Source of the DNA: Edaphochlamys debaryana
Lineage: Eukaryota; Chlorophyta; Chlorophyceae; Chlamydomonadales
Reading direction: 5' to 3'
Assembly: GCA_016858145.1 (NCBI GenBank)
Contig: JAEHOE010000036.1
Location: forward strand, 496,001-560,000
Length of the DNA: 64,000 bases
The notes under the pieces were generated by a model, which searched no databases, had not been told where the DNA came from, and was given only the letters and a program-made list of their open reading frames with translations. Of this stretch, positions 53,601 to 64,000 are shown piece after piece. The stretch's first letter is position 1. The number at the start of each line of letters is the position of its first letter. The translations under genes were made by a program, and so were the position numbers.

Positions 53601-56600
53601 GCTGCAGCGCCTCCACCACGGAGCGGAGGTGGCCCTGGCGCCGGCAGTCGTAGCGGGTGGCCACCAGCGGCAGCTCGGCCATGGAGGAGCCCAGCACGCG
53701 GAACAGCGCCGCCAGCACGGGCTGGCCGTGGCTCTCGCGGTCGCAGCCCCTGGGGAGGCAGGGCGCGGAGGAGGCGGGCTTACGGCACGAGTCGCGCGGC
53801 GGGCCAGGAAAAGGTGTCCCACAGCTGGGATCTGCGTGCCGTGCAATGTGGGGCAGTAAAGCAGGGGAGAGGGCGGTGTGTGGAGAAACGGGGGCGCACC
53901 TGTAGCGGAGGAGGATGGCGTACATGCCCTGGAAGTCGTAGTCGCCTGCCGAGTCGGCGAACACCATGCGCGGCAGCAGGTCGTCCCCGGAGCCCGTGTC
54001 GATGATGGGGTCGAACGACTCCTGTGGGGGAGGGGTTGAGGCCGAGCGGGGGCAGAGAGGGGGTGAGAAGCGCAGCGGCGGTGAGTGCAGGTGACTGATG
54101 AGGATGGACGGAGGGGCACGGCCCTGACACCGCAAGTCGCAGATCAGCATGTCCGCTGGTGCGGTATGCTGGCATGTGACTCAACAGCCCCCGAATCCGC
54201 AGCAAGTGGCAACAACATGGCCGACCCCACCATGCGCCGACCTGCAGGATCTCCAGCACGGTGTTGAGCGCCTCCGTGTTGGCCGCGTTCTCCGGCTTCT
54301 CGTTCTCCTCCGCGCTGCCCTTGCCGCGCAGCACCTGGCAGGGGATACGGCAGGCCGTGACTTGCCATATGCACCAAACGAGCTGCTGCCCACAGCAACA
54401 TGACGCAGGTGACGCATCAAGTTCTCCTCGGTAGCAATGCGTTGCAGCCCCCACCCTGACCGGCCGCCTACCTGCCAGTAGTAGGCGGGGTTGCCGGGCA
54501 TGATGACCTCCCCCACCTCCACGTCCTGCGTCAGCGCCTGCCGGATGGCCACGCACTCGTCGCCACAGAACCACTCGCCCTCGGGCACCTCCTGCGGGGC
54601 CACACGACACAGGCGCACACAGGGCCGCATGCGCGTTCAGAGAACCCTGAGAGACCCAGGCAATGCGAGAGCCCAGCCCAGCCGTTCAAGGCAGGCCGCA
54701 TGCTACAGCAAGGGAGGCAGCGTGTCTTGCCTTCATGTCCACGCCCTTGTGCTCGCGCAGGCAGCCAATGTGGAACTCCTTCTCGCACTGGTCGCAGATG
54801 AGCACGGTCTGGTCGGAGAAGCCCTCGCGGTCGAACTCGGGCTGGTGGCACAGCACGCAGGACGAGGCCAGGTCCGCCAGCAGCGCGGCGGTGCTGGGGG
54901 GGAGGCGGGGGTGAAAGGGAGTTGGGGCCAAGAAATTCAGAGCAAAACGCTGCAGGTTGTCCAGGCTAGGTCAGCACAGCGCAGGCGGGGGCACCAAGGC
55001 GCAGTAAGCTCAACCCCAGAAGAGGACATCGTTTCTAAGAAAACGCCGAGAGCTGATTTAGGCCCAGCAGGAGCCTTGCCGGCAACCGACTCACGCAGCT
55101 GGGTCATCCTCGCCCGCAGGGGTCTGCTCCGGGCTGCCCTCGTCGCCCTCACGCCCCCCCTCCTCCACGTCCGGCTCAGCTGCCTCCGGCTCGGCCGCCT
55201 CCGGCTCGGCCTTCTTCGGGGCCTCTGCTCCGCACGGCTCCCCGTGCTCGTGCTCGTGCTGGGGGGCATGCGCGCCTCCCGCATCCACCCACGCCTCGGC
55301 GGTGCCAGCCGCTGCCGCTGCGGCGGCGGCGGCCGCGGCCGCGATGGCGGCCGCCGAGTTGGGCTTGTGCCTGGGCTGGCGTGGGGGCGGGCCGCCGGGC
55401 GTCAGCCTCTCCGCGATGCGCTTGAGCGTGACGCCGTTGTCCGTGATGATGGCCTCGTAGGGGTTGCGCCGGTGCTTGTGGCCTGAGGGCAACGCGTTTT
55501 GCGACGTCAACAGCGACCTTCGAACGCAGAAGTTGCGCAAGGGGCTGGAAAGGCTAGAGCCGGTGATGGCAGGCAGCGCGCCGGCTACCCGCCGCCCAGC
55601 CGGTGCCAGCTACCCTACTCACCGGCGTGCGCCTCGAAGGCCGACGCGCTGACCACGTTGCCGCAGTGGTCGCAGCGAATGCCGCTGGCGTTCTGCGCGC
55701 CCCCCGGCACGATCACCACGGTGCCGCTCAGCAGACGGTTGCCCTGCAGCGTGTAGTGAACGCGCTCGCCGTCCTGCGAAGGGGACAGCGAAGCAGGGGT
55801 TGAACGGCCAAGCGGTGAGCAGTGCGGGACAGCCAAGCAACATACGGTAGCTGGCCCATGGCTGTTTGCTACACTGCCGCTGCTCGCGGGTAGCACGCTT
55901 CACAGCCCGAGACGCACCTGCAGGCCGCCCGGCTCGAACAGCGACCGCCCGCGCGCCGCCGGCGGCCGCCGGGCCGCCGAGCCACGCGCCGCCGCCGCGC
56001 GGTTGAGCGGCATGGCCATCTGCACACGGCCGCCCCCGGGGCCGGGCCCCCAGGGCATGCCCATGCGCATGGGGGCCATGCTGTCGAAGTGCACGCGCTG
56101 CGGCCCCAGCTTGAGCCGCTTGCGCCTGCGTGGCCCGCCCTCGTAGTCCTCGTCCCCCTCGTCGCCGTCGTCATCCTCGTCGTCCGTCTCCTCCTCCACG
56201 TTCTCCTGCCGCCACGCCTGCGCCCACGCCTGCGCCATGGCCAGCGGGGTGGACCCGGCCGCGGCCGCGGGGGCCGCCGAGCCGTCCTCGGGCTTGGCCG
56301 CGGCCTCGCCAAGTGCCCCTGGTGTGGCCGGTGGGAGCTTCGCGAGCGGGCTGCCCAGGCCTTTGGCCAGGTTCAGGCGCATCGACAGGAAGAAGCGGTC
56401 CGTAAGCTGCTCCTTAGTGATGGCCTGACGTGACCCGCGGCCGCGGCCGCCTCCTCGGAAGCCGCCGCGCGTGCTGGCGCGGCGCGGGCCACGCCCCCGC
56501 CCACGGCCGCCGCCGCCGCCCTCGGCAGCACCCTCCACGTACGAACGGTTGGGCCGTCGGCTGCGCTTGCCCTTCGCTGCCTGGACGCAGGCCGGGCACT

Positions 56601-59337
56601 TCCAGTCTTCCGAGCCGGGCGCTGGGGCCTCCGCTGTGGACTCCTCCTTGGCCCCTGCTGCCTCCGTGCCCGCAGGGGCATCGGCTGCCCCCTCCGGCTT
56701 GGGCTCCACTGCTGCGCCCTCCGGCTTAGCCTCCGGCCCCGCCTCCTGCTTCACCTCAGCTGGGCCCTCCGGCTTCACCTCCGGCGCGCTGCTCTCCGGC
56801 TTGGGCCCCGGCGCTTCGGCTGCTGGCGCCTCCGCCTTGACCACCGTCTCGCCTTCCGCCTTGGCCTCACCGGCCTCCTGCAAGTCGCCCTGGCTGGGCT
56901 GGCTGGGCGGTGGGTTGAGGGAGGGCAGATTGGCGCAGCCCGCGTGGCAGCAGCCCTTGCAGGCGGAGCAGGCCAGGACCTACGCGGGGAATCGACCACA
57001 AACATGGCAAGCGGATTGGGCTCAGCAGCTCACACATACAAACCATTCACCCAGCGTCTTCACAATGGGACCTCTGCTACCGAAGGTTGGAGGACTTGGC
57101 AGTCCTAGCCTTCCAGCCCTTTCCGCGCAAACCCAAAGCCCAAAGCGTCAAAACCCCCAGCCCGAATCCACGTGCGGCCCTGCCCGGCCCCACCAGTCGC
57201 GGCAGCGGCCCTTCCAGCAGCTCCTTGTAGTTGGCCGGTAGCTGGCGGCGGCACACCGTGCAGCTGCCCTCGGGCACGTGCGGCCGACGGGGCACAACCG
57301 GCTCGCCGCCCTCCGTCTCCGTCTCGGTTTCCTCGTCGTCCTCCTCGCCCTCCGGGTCTTCCAGCTCCGTGCTGGTGGCCGAAGACTCCGACTCCGTCTC
57401 GGAGCCGTTCTTGGCGCGGGCGGTGCGGGGCCCGCGGGGCATCTTGGGGCCCTTGGGCTTCCGCCGCACGGGCGGCTGGGCAGCGGTCGGGCTGCCGTTG
57501 TTGCCGCCCCCGGGGCTGGACGCGCCGGCCGCACCGGTGGAGCCGATGCAGCGGCACGCCATGAGGCCCGTGTCCTTGAGGTTGATCTGGTAGTCGACGA
57601 ACCAGATGTGGTCGGCGGGCTTCTTGTGCGTGCCGCCGCAGTGCACCTCGAACTCGGTCAGCGAGTGGATGCGGTTGGTGGTCACACACGCGTCGCACTT
57701 GCAGGCGATGGTGCCGCCCGGCGCGATGGTGCCCTGCCCCGACGGAGCGTAGCGGCCGGTGGGGTCGCGCTGCGGGACGAGAGGGGTTAAGGTCAGGCCC
57801 TGCAGACTTGCCTCACACGCTTACGCGAACAACCCCTCAGCCCCTCATGCGGATGCCCGCCCAGACACAGCCGATGACCCACTCCCAACCCCTTGGTCCA
57901 CGCCCCTGATCCGGCAGTTGCGGCCCCGCCAGCCCTCTTCCTCCTCACCTTACGGTACTCGATGAGCTTGCCCACCAGGTAGGAGCAGCGGGCAAGGTTC
58001 TTGGCGTTGTTGGGCAGCTGCTCGCGCTTGTTGTACACGGTGCGGCTGAGCTCGCGCACGAATTCCGTCTGCTGCTCGTTCAGCTGCAGCGGATAGTCCA
58101 GCCAGCCGGGCGCCTCCTCGAAGGGCCCCGTGCCCGCGGCTGGCGCCGTCGCCTTGAAGCCGCGGCGGGAGTTGTGCCGCGGCATGGGGCTGCCTGCCTC
58201 GGACCGCTTGGCGGCGGCATCGCCAGCGGCCGCTACAGCAGCGAGGTTGGCGGCAGCGGCGGCCCCGGCAGAGGCGCCAGCGGTGACTGCATCCGTGGCG
58301 TCCGGGGCCGGCGGAGCGCTGCCTGCTGCCGGCGGCCCAGCCTTCTTGGCCTCTATCCCGCTGGCCTCCGAACCGCCCGCACCAGGCTTGCCCTCGGCGG
58401 AGGACTCCGCTTTTGCCTTCGCCGCGGCGCTCACCCGGGGCTTGCGCTTGGGCTCCGGCTTGCCCTCGGCCCCAGCCTCTGGCTTGGCCTCCGCCTTTAC
58501 AGTCTGCTCTGCCTTGCCCTCGGGCTTGGCTGCAGACTTGTCATCGGGCTTTGAGTCCGCCTTGCTCTCCGAGCGCGTGGCGCGCTTGCCGGCGGGCTTG
58601 GCGTCAGCCGCTGCGGTGCCGCCAGAGCAGGTTGAGGTGGTGGCTCCAGCGGCCGAGGAGGTGGAGGGGCCGCTGCGCTCCTGCTTGGCCCGCTTGGCGG
58701 GCGGCGCACCCGGAGGATCACTGCCGCCCGGGGCGTCCACGGCAGCCGTGCTGGGCCGCGGCGCAGCAGCGAAGGTGTCACCTGGCATCATGCCAAGGAC
58801 AGCCTCCGCCATCACGTGCGTCCGGTTTGGGCCCTGCAGCTTCATGGCAAAGTTCGCATTGGCAGCTGCGGCCCGCTGCGGTCGGCGAGAGGGCGCCGAG
58901 GCGCCGCCCTTGCCGGACGGCTCGCCCGGCTGCTGCCGCTCCTCCGACCCGCCTTTGCTGCTGGGCTCGCCGGAGGGTGCTGCGTCCTCGCGATCGGCGG
59001 CCGCTGACTCGGCACCCTCGCCCAGCTTTGGGGGGTTGTCTACCTGCATCGGGTCGCTGCCAGGGGCAACCCGCTGCAAGTCGCTCGCTCCACCCGCGTC
59101 CGCAGCCTCTGAGCGTTTCGCGGTCGGCTGGTGAGATCCGTCGGGGCCCGCCTCGCCAACCGCACGGCGACTGGTCTCCGCGGTCGCCGCGCCTATTGCG
59201 GCAGTTGCCGTTGCTCGCTGACCAGAACTCGTAGCCAAGCCACGCTGTTTGCGTTTTGTCGCTGGCTCGGGGACAGCGTCCGTGGCGCCCGCCGGAGCAC
59301 CGACCTTTACCTGCAGCCATGAGAGTCCAAGGAACAT
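50677..59337 (-). CDS. IDM1-like PHD-finger/GNAT chromatin protein with RGG and SYGQ/polyQ-rich tail
   Basis: Probably a nuclear histone acetyltransferase or chromatin reader. Exons 59337-57949, 57769-57194, 56979-55918, 55773-55623, 55482-55095, 54893-54731, 54591-54472, 54334-54242, 54021-53900, 53749-53545, 53396-53232 and 53040-50677 give 2265 residues. Residues 1-463 are low complexity and basic (KRKQRG, KRKPR). Two Tify-binding/Jas-like modules contain CKCDACVTTNRIHSLTEFEV and GIRCDHCGNVVSASAFEAHA. A first PHD-like finger (CTVCRR, CSACKGCCHAGC, WKCPAC) is split by Lys/Pro/Glu repeats. A second PHD has CVLCHQPEFDREGF, LICDQCEKEFHIGCL and EGEWFCGDEC. The GNAT fold follows, with the acetyl-CoA-loop-like RYDCRRQGHLRSVVEAL. 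Residues 1479-2265 carry RGRGRG clusters, an Ala run, polyQ and YGQ-rich sequence. The intron after 54731 starts with GC. The start ATG is the first in frame but an upstream exon is possible. Confidence 0.85.
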
Positions 59338-62300
59338 AACGTCACTGTAGTTTGACTCGACGCGTTAGGGTACGTGTACGCGCGTGGATGGGCTTCGCGG
59401 GGCCCGGGTGGTTGGTGAGTCGCGGACGACCGTTATAACGTAACCCGAGCATGCGTAAGGCTGCCGGCCCTTCGTGACCCCACCCCGCGACCTCGAGAGA
59501 TGCCCCGGCCGCTCGCGAGCATGCAAGTACGCGCGCTGTCTGCCCTGATCGGGCCGCCACGCAGCGACGCCGCGGTGGCGGTGCACACCCGCGGACCGTG
59601 GTCGCTCGCAACCGAACGACAAGTTTGAGACATGCTAGGGGCCCAAACCCGAAGCCAATAGGTTGGCAGAAGATGTCAACTGTGCCTGTGCACGCGGGCA
59701 GCGGCCCTGGTGCGTCGCCCGTCTCCCGCGTGTGCCCGCGACCGCGACCCCCGCCACCCCGCCCTGAGCGCCGAGGGCTCTATGTTCTGCTCCCGTTTTC
59801 GATGCAACACAGCGGAGGGGCAGCAACTCTCTGCTCCCTGGCGCACGTGACGATAGGCAAAGCATCTGCTGCGCGCTCACCGCATCGGCAAGGCCCTGGC
59901 CGGCGTCGCCTGCTCCAGAGCCCTCGGGGCGCTCCTCTCCGTCACCTTTGCCCATAGAAGGAGTCCTTGCCGGTAGCGGGCGTGGTGTCGGCGCCTATGC
60001 CAGCAGCTTTGGGCCGGTCATCATCGCGGACCGAGGCCCTGCGTCAGGTGCACCAGTGCCCAGCATCATTAGACAAGAATAGGCCAAGACTAATGCTCGG
60101 CAAGCAAGCGGCACCGGTCGCGCATACAACCACGAGGCAAACGCGCTATGAGAGGCCGCCCCGCCAAAAAGCTGGCGGCTTCGCGGGCCAGCTCCTCTGA
60201 GGAACAATGAAGGCCGTGGCGCGAAAGCCGGGGCGCACCTGCCCCGCCACAGGCCACAAGTTGCACAACTTTGACGACTTTGCCAGGGCAGGAATTCTCC
60301 ACGGTGCCCAGCGCAGCCAGATCTAATCGGGCAAGCTTTATCTAGCTGGAGGAGGATGGGAGCACTCCGGCAGGGCCTAGAGACTTGAAGCCTTGAAATG
60401 CGCTCAGGGAGCCGCTCGGAGTGGATGTTCTGTCGTTGACCTGCCTAAATCTTATGGTAATAGCATGTAACGTTGGGGGGTTCGGAATGTAGACGAGGGC
60501 AGGGAAGGCAACAGGGCCGACCGGCCGATGCGCTGCATTAGCCAGCGAGAGTGACCAGCCCATCGGCACTCGGGTCGATAACGGAAGCCAATACGAGACG
60601 GTGCTGGGCTTATACAGGCCGGGCCACATCACCCGGCCGGGGCTCTGGACCAGGTCTCGACACCCCTCCCTGCTTGCGACTCGGCTCGCGGGGGATGCTC
60701 ACCAAGCGCTGAGCTAGTCGCCTCACCAGCTTTTACTCGTCCGGGTATGCAGGCCGTGGTCAACGAGAAGGGCGCAGTCGGTTACCGCCGCGGGTCGTCG
60801 GAGAGGGCCGGCCAGCGTGAGGGCTGGGGTTGGCTGCACCCCCCAGAGCTACTCGCACCACCCTCTGCTATGACAACAGCGGAGGTCGCACGGAGCCCTC
60901 GCGTGACTGAGGCGCTCGTTCGCGGCGCCTTTCGCCGACTGCCGTATCGAGCGTTGGAGACGGCACGACTCCTTCGCAACCGGGTTCACGCGTGTGCGAA
61001 GCGGCTGCGAGTCGAGGTCGCAGACAAGCCAGCTAGGAGGCACCACATGAGTAAGGGCCGTCTCAACCGTCAACAGGTTTTAGCGACGCGAGGCTCTCAG
61101 TAGCTTAACCGCGGGGGTTGGCCTAACGCTGATTCTGCTGGTCAAGCGCTCGGCAGATATTCAACCCGGTGTTGTGCTCATGCAGTGTGGCTGGCCGCGA
61201 CGGACCACTCGGGCCTGCTGGGGGCCTGGGCGCTGGGGCCTGCTGGGTCGCGAGGAGGAGGTCCCTCCTCCTCGACAGTCGCCCCTGGTCGCGGCGTCGG
61301 GAGTAAGGGTCGCAAGGGAGCCAAGGTCGGCGTCCTCCATAACTCCAGTCGCAGCGTGCCCTATCACGGTCGGGCGAGTCGACTAGCCCGGGCCGCCCCT
61401 TCGCGCGGGCGGGCAGGGCCCTACGCGCCCACAGGCGACAGAGCACCCACTGGTCCGCGCGGGTCCGAGCCAGTCCGAGCTATAACGCGTGGGGGCAGGG
61501 GCAGGGCTCGGGGGCTGGGGGCAGGGGCTGTGAGGAGGATGCCGATAGTTCCAGATTGCCGTTGCTCAAGCGTGGATTGCGTGCCGGGCTTGCTGCTCCA
61601 AAGGCCATGGGCGGGTTGGGCTCAACAGGCTACTTCCCCCTCCTTTGATCATGCGTTTACCCCCAGTGGCAACGTCTGCGTGCGGGTAGCCCATCCATAT
61701 TCCTGGCGTGGTAGAAGGCCCTTGCCCTTGGCGAGGAGGAGTCGAGGAAGTGGTGTCGGAATGTTGGCGGAGATGGTGCTTGTTTGGCACCTAGCCAGGC
61801 ATTCCGACCCTGCCTCAGCTTGGCACGGCGGACCACTGACTACGACCCTGCATCACTTTGCAGCGGTGGGTGGGCACGGGGGGCACGGCAACTTGCAATG
61901 TGCAACGAGGACGTGGATCTGGTGCTGGGAGCGTGGAGATTCCCTGCAAGAAGTAGCCGTTGAACGGCACATGATCAAGGCCCGGCAACTCCATTACCTC
62001 GTGCATGACCTGGATCTTGCCGAGCTTGTAGCCTCACAAGCTACTCCTAGCCCATACACGTAACAGCAAGGCGCTGGTCCTAGCCGCAGCACCGCTTCCA
62101 GGGCCCAGCTCTCAGCGCCAGAGCCACTTTGAAAGGCGGGAGGCCCCCTGCTGCCTACCGATGTGGAGCGGATCAGTAAGGTTCAGCGGGGAAGGGCACA
62201 AGGCAGAGGAGGTTGCTGTAGGAGGCCGCTGAAGGAGGCTGCCAGCAGTGCCACTCCCCAAGGCCAGGGTCGGGCGTGGCGGACTATGGGGACCTGATCC

Positions 62301-63061
62301 ACCTGAAGGCCCTCGAGAACCCCTGCCTCCCACTCGGGATGTTAAATGCCAGCAGCTATTATCGTTCCTGCCTCTATAGGATCCGGGGGATGATCAGCCA
62401 GGCCCAGGAGCCCAGCGTTGTACCCTCAGCGGTGAAGCCCCAGCTCCCGTCACCTGTCGTGCGAGGGACCAGCACCAGGCAAAACACACATAGGCCTCTG
62501 TCTCGATGCTGAATCCTTATTGCATCGCAGAGCAGGGGAAGCGGTCATCCTGTACATCACACCGAACTTGCGCTGGGGATGTGCTGGGGACGTGGAGAGG
62601 GCGATCTGGCCAAGGGGGTGTACCGAACTTGCGCTGGGGAGGGTCGAGGTTGTAAGCTGCGCATCCGCAATTGTCATGGTTACATGGCGGACAGGCCACG
62701 TGTTGGAGGCCGCGGCATTTCCTTCACCCATGCTTTCGTCACTTTCAGTCGCGAAGAGCCCATAATCCGGCGCGGGGATACACAGGTATACCAAAGTGTC
62801 AAAGGTTGATGGATAGAGGATCGTATCCGCTCGGGGGACGGGTCGGAGGGGCCGAGAGGAGCGGCACGGTTCCCCCGAGCCCCATTGCCCCACGCCCCGG
62901 CCGTCCCCCCAACGGAGGGGGGGTACGTGCCGCCATGCCAGTGAATTGACCGCGACCGGCTCTTCGACCTTTGTAACCGGCGCTCCTTTCATGTAAAAGA
63001 ACAACGATAGATACGTATATTGATGCCTGAGCGCGTGTAACGGTCCTCGTAGGCAGTAGCC
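59338..63061. other. 3.7-kb region without a confident gene
   Basis: No recognisable domain or exon chain was found. The 292-codon plus-strand frame at 61185-62063 begins with GTG, not ATG, and its first half is low complexity. A plus-strand stretch near 62276-62430 has more protein-like composition (ADYGDLIHLKALENP) but I could not connect it to a gene. A plus-strand TGTAA at 63037-63041 could end such a gene. The 5' flank of the PHD/GNAT gene starts at 59338. Confidence 0.5.
62561..62641. repeat. Short direct repeat pair
   Basis: The 19-base word beginning ACCGAACTTGCGCTGGGGA occurs near 62561 and again near 62622, about 61 bp apart, in the unassigned region. Confidence 0.7.
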
Positions 63062-64000
63062 ATGTCGCTGAAGCCTCCCGCCCCGAGGGAGAGCGACAAC
63101 GGCAAAGATGATGTGGAAACAGGCCCTCCGAGCAAGTCGCCCAGCAGGCACCAGGTTGCGCCCGCAGCGGTCGGCTTGTCTCTGGGCCAGGGACTGGAGG
63201 AGAAGCCCGTGGCAAATGACAAGGAGCTCACGTATCAGCTCAGCACCCACCGGCAACTCATAGTGCGGGGCGCAGGTAAGCGCGACATGGAACGCTTGGT
63301 CATTCGCTGGGAAATTTGCACGGCGAGCCGCCCCCGGCCTGAGAAGCTACTTGTAGAGAACTCCCTGGTTGAGCGACACGGGCACACCGGAAGTCAACGA
63401 GTCAACCCTACCTGCGGCGGGGCTACCCCTTCCCCCTGCCTGTTGGACCCCTGCGCCCTGCGCGGCGCTACGCCCCGTTGCCTAAAATAACCCCTGCGCC
63501 CGCAGGGTTCCGCAAGAACTTCGCGGCCTTCTTCAACGGACCCTACTTCGAGGTAAGAAGACGGGAGTGGATATGAGCAACCGGGCTTACGGGAAGGGCG
63601 GGCGCCGGCACAGAGGTCTCCTTGACGGAGGGCGGTGCCCCGGACTTGAGTGCCTCAGAAGCAATAGGCCGAAACTTGTCAATGTTCAAGCGCAACCCTC
63701 CATGTCTTCTTGGTTGTTTACAGATCATTCCGCCTGAATATGAGAAGGTGGCGGCTCAGCGCTATGGGGGCACCAAGGAGGGCAGCAAGTGCGTGATGCG
63801 CAGCGCGTGCGGTGGGGGGGACCTGAGCTGTGGGCGGGAAGGTCAGGTCAGGTTCGCGCAGGGGACCCGTGTCGCTCTTCCCAAAGCTTCTTCTTCCGTC
63901 GCAGGGCCGTCATCCGCTCCCTGGGGCACCGTGGCAGCCGCCGCCATGGCCCGCGTGTCGGCAAGGCGGGCAGTCGTTCCGCAGCGCTCCGTCCCACGCT
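63062..64000 (+). CDS. Unrecognised protein, N-terminal part (cut by window end)
   Basis: Exons 63062-63275, 63506-63552, 63724-63788 and 63905-64000 keep frame over good splice sites (GTAAGC, GTAAGA). The first 55 residues are polar and rich in Pro, Ser and Lys. Then come ELTYQLSTHRQLIVRGAG, FRKNFAAFFNGPYFEIIPPE and EYEKVAAQRYGGTKEGSKAV, ending in an Arg/Gly-rich stretch (HRGSRRHGPRVGKAG). The middle part looks conserved (aromatic and Pro-Pro-Glu-Tyr positions) but I do not recognise the family. The ATG is the first in frame and about 20 nt after a TGTAA on the same strand. Confidence 0.6.

Noticed and set aside
61185..62063. 292-codon plus-strand frame
   Set aside because: It starts with GTG rather than ATG, is low complexity in its first half, and could not be linked to a gene; coding status left open.

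Overview
This window is nuclear DNA of a eukaryote, most likely a chlorophyte green alga. The evidence is very high GC, genes broken by many short introns, TGTAA motifs (the green-algal poly(A) signal) a few hundred bases after several stop codons, and gene content typical of green algae: SRCR-domain secreted proteins, receptor-type class III nucleotidyl cyclases and a PHD/GNAT chromatin factor. I cannot name the species. I saw no bacterial operons, CRISPR arrays, tRNA or rRNA genes, or intact mobile elements. Most long open frames here are artefacts of GC richness; the genes below were rebuilt exon by exon by requiring splice sites and reading phase to agree.

Layout. 156-3827 (+) is the C-terminal two thirds of gamma-tubulin complex component 4. 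4643-5207 is a 31-bp minisatellite. 5708-8008 (-) is a propeller/BTB protein. 9689-12767 (-) is a LisH-WD40 protein. 13903-19105 (-) is a secreted multi-SRCR protein with Pro-rich linkers. 20289-22271 (-) is a SAM methyltransferase. 23964-35481 (-) is a 28-exon receptor cyclase: signal peptide, solute-binding-protein-like ectodomain, one membrane helix and tandem C1/C2 catalytic domains. 35847-37543 (+) is a BAP31-like ER protein in divergent orientation to the cyclase. 38658-43851 (-) is an RNF14-type RBR ubiquitin ligase. 44107-44520 (-) is DPM2. 44766-47206 (+) is a CCR4/Angel-type nuclease, divergent from DPM2. 47834-49213 (-) is a probable plastid rhodanese-like protein. 50677-59337 (-) is a very large IDM1-like PHD/GNAT protein ending in an RGG and SYGQ/polyQ-rich tail. 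63062-64000 (+) is the start of an unrecognised gene cut by the window end.

The genes do not form one pathway: they cover cytoskeleton, secretion and ER (DPM2, BAP31-like), surface sensing (SRCR, cyclase), ubiquitination, RNA decay and chromatin. The most notable items are the cyclase with a bacterial-type binding ectodomain and complementary half-active C1/C2 domains, the PHD/GNAT protein fused to a FUS/EWS-like low-complexity tail, three GC-AG introns, and introns that start G-rich and end C-rich.
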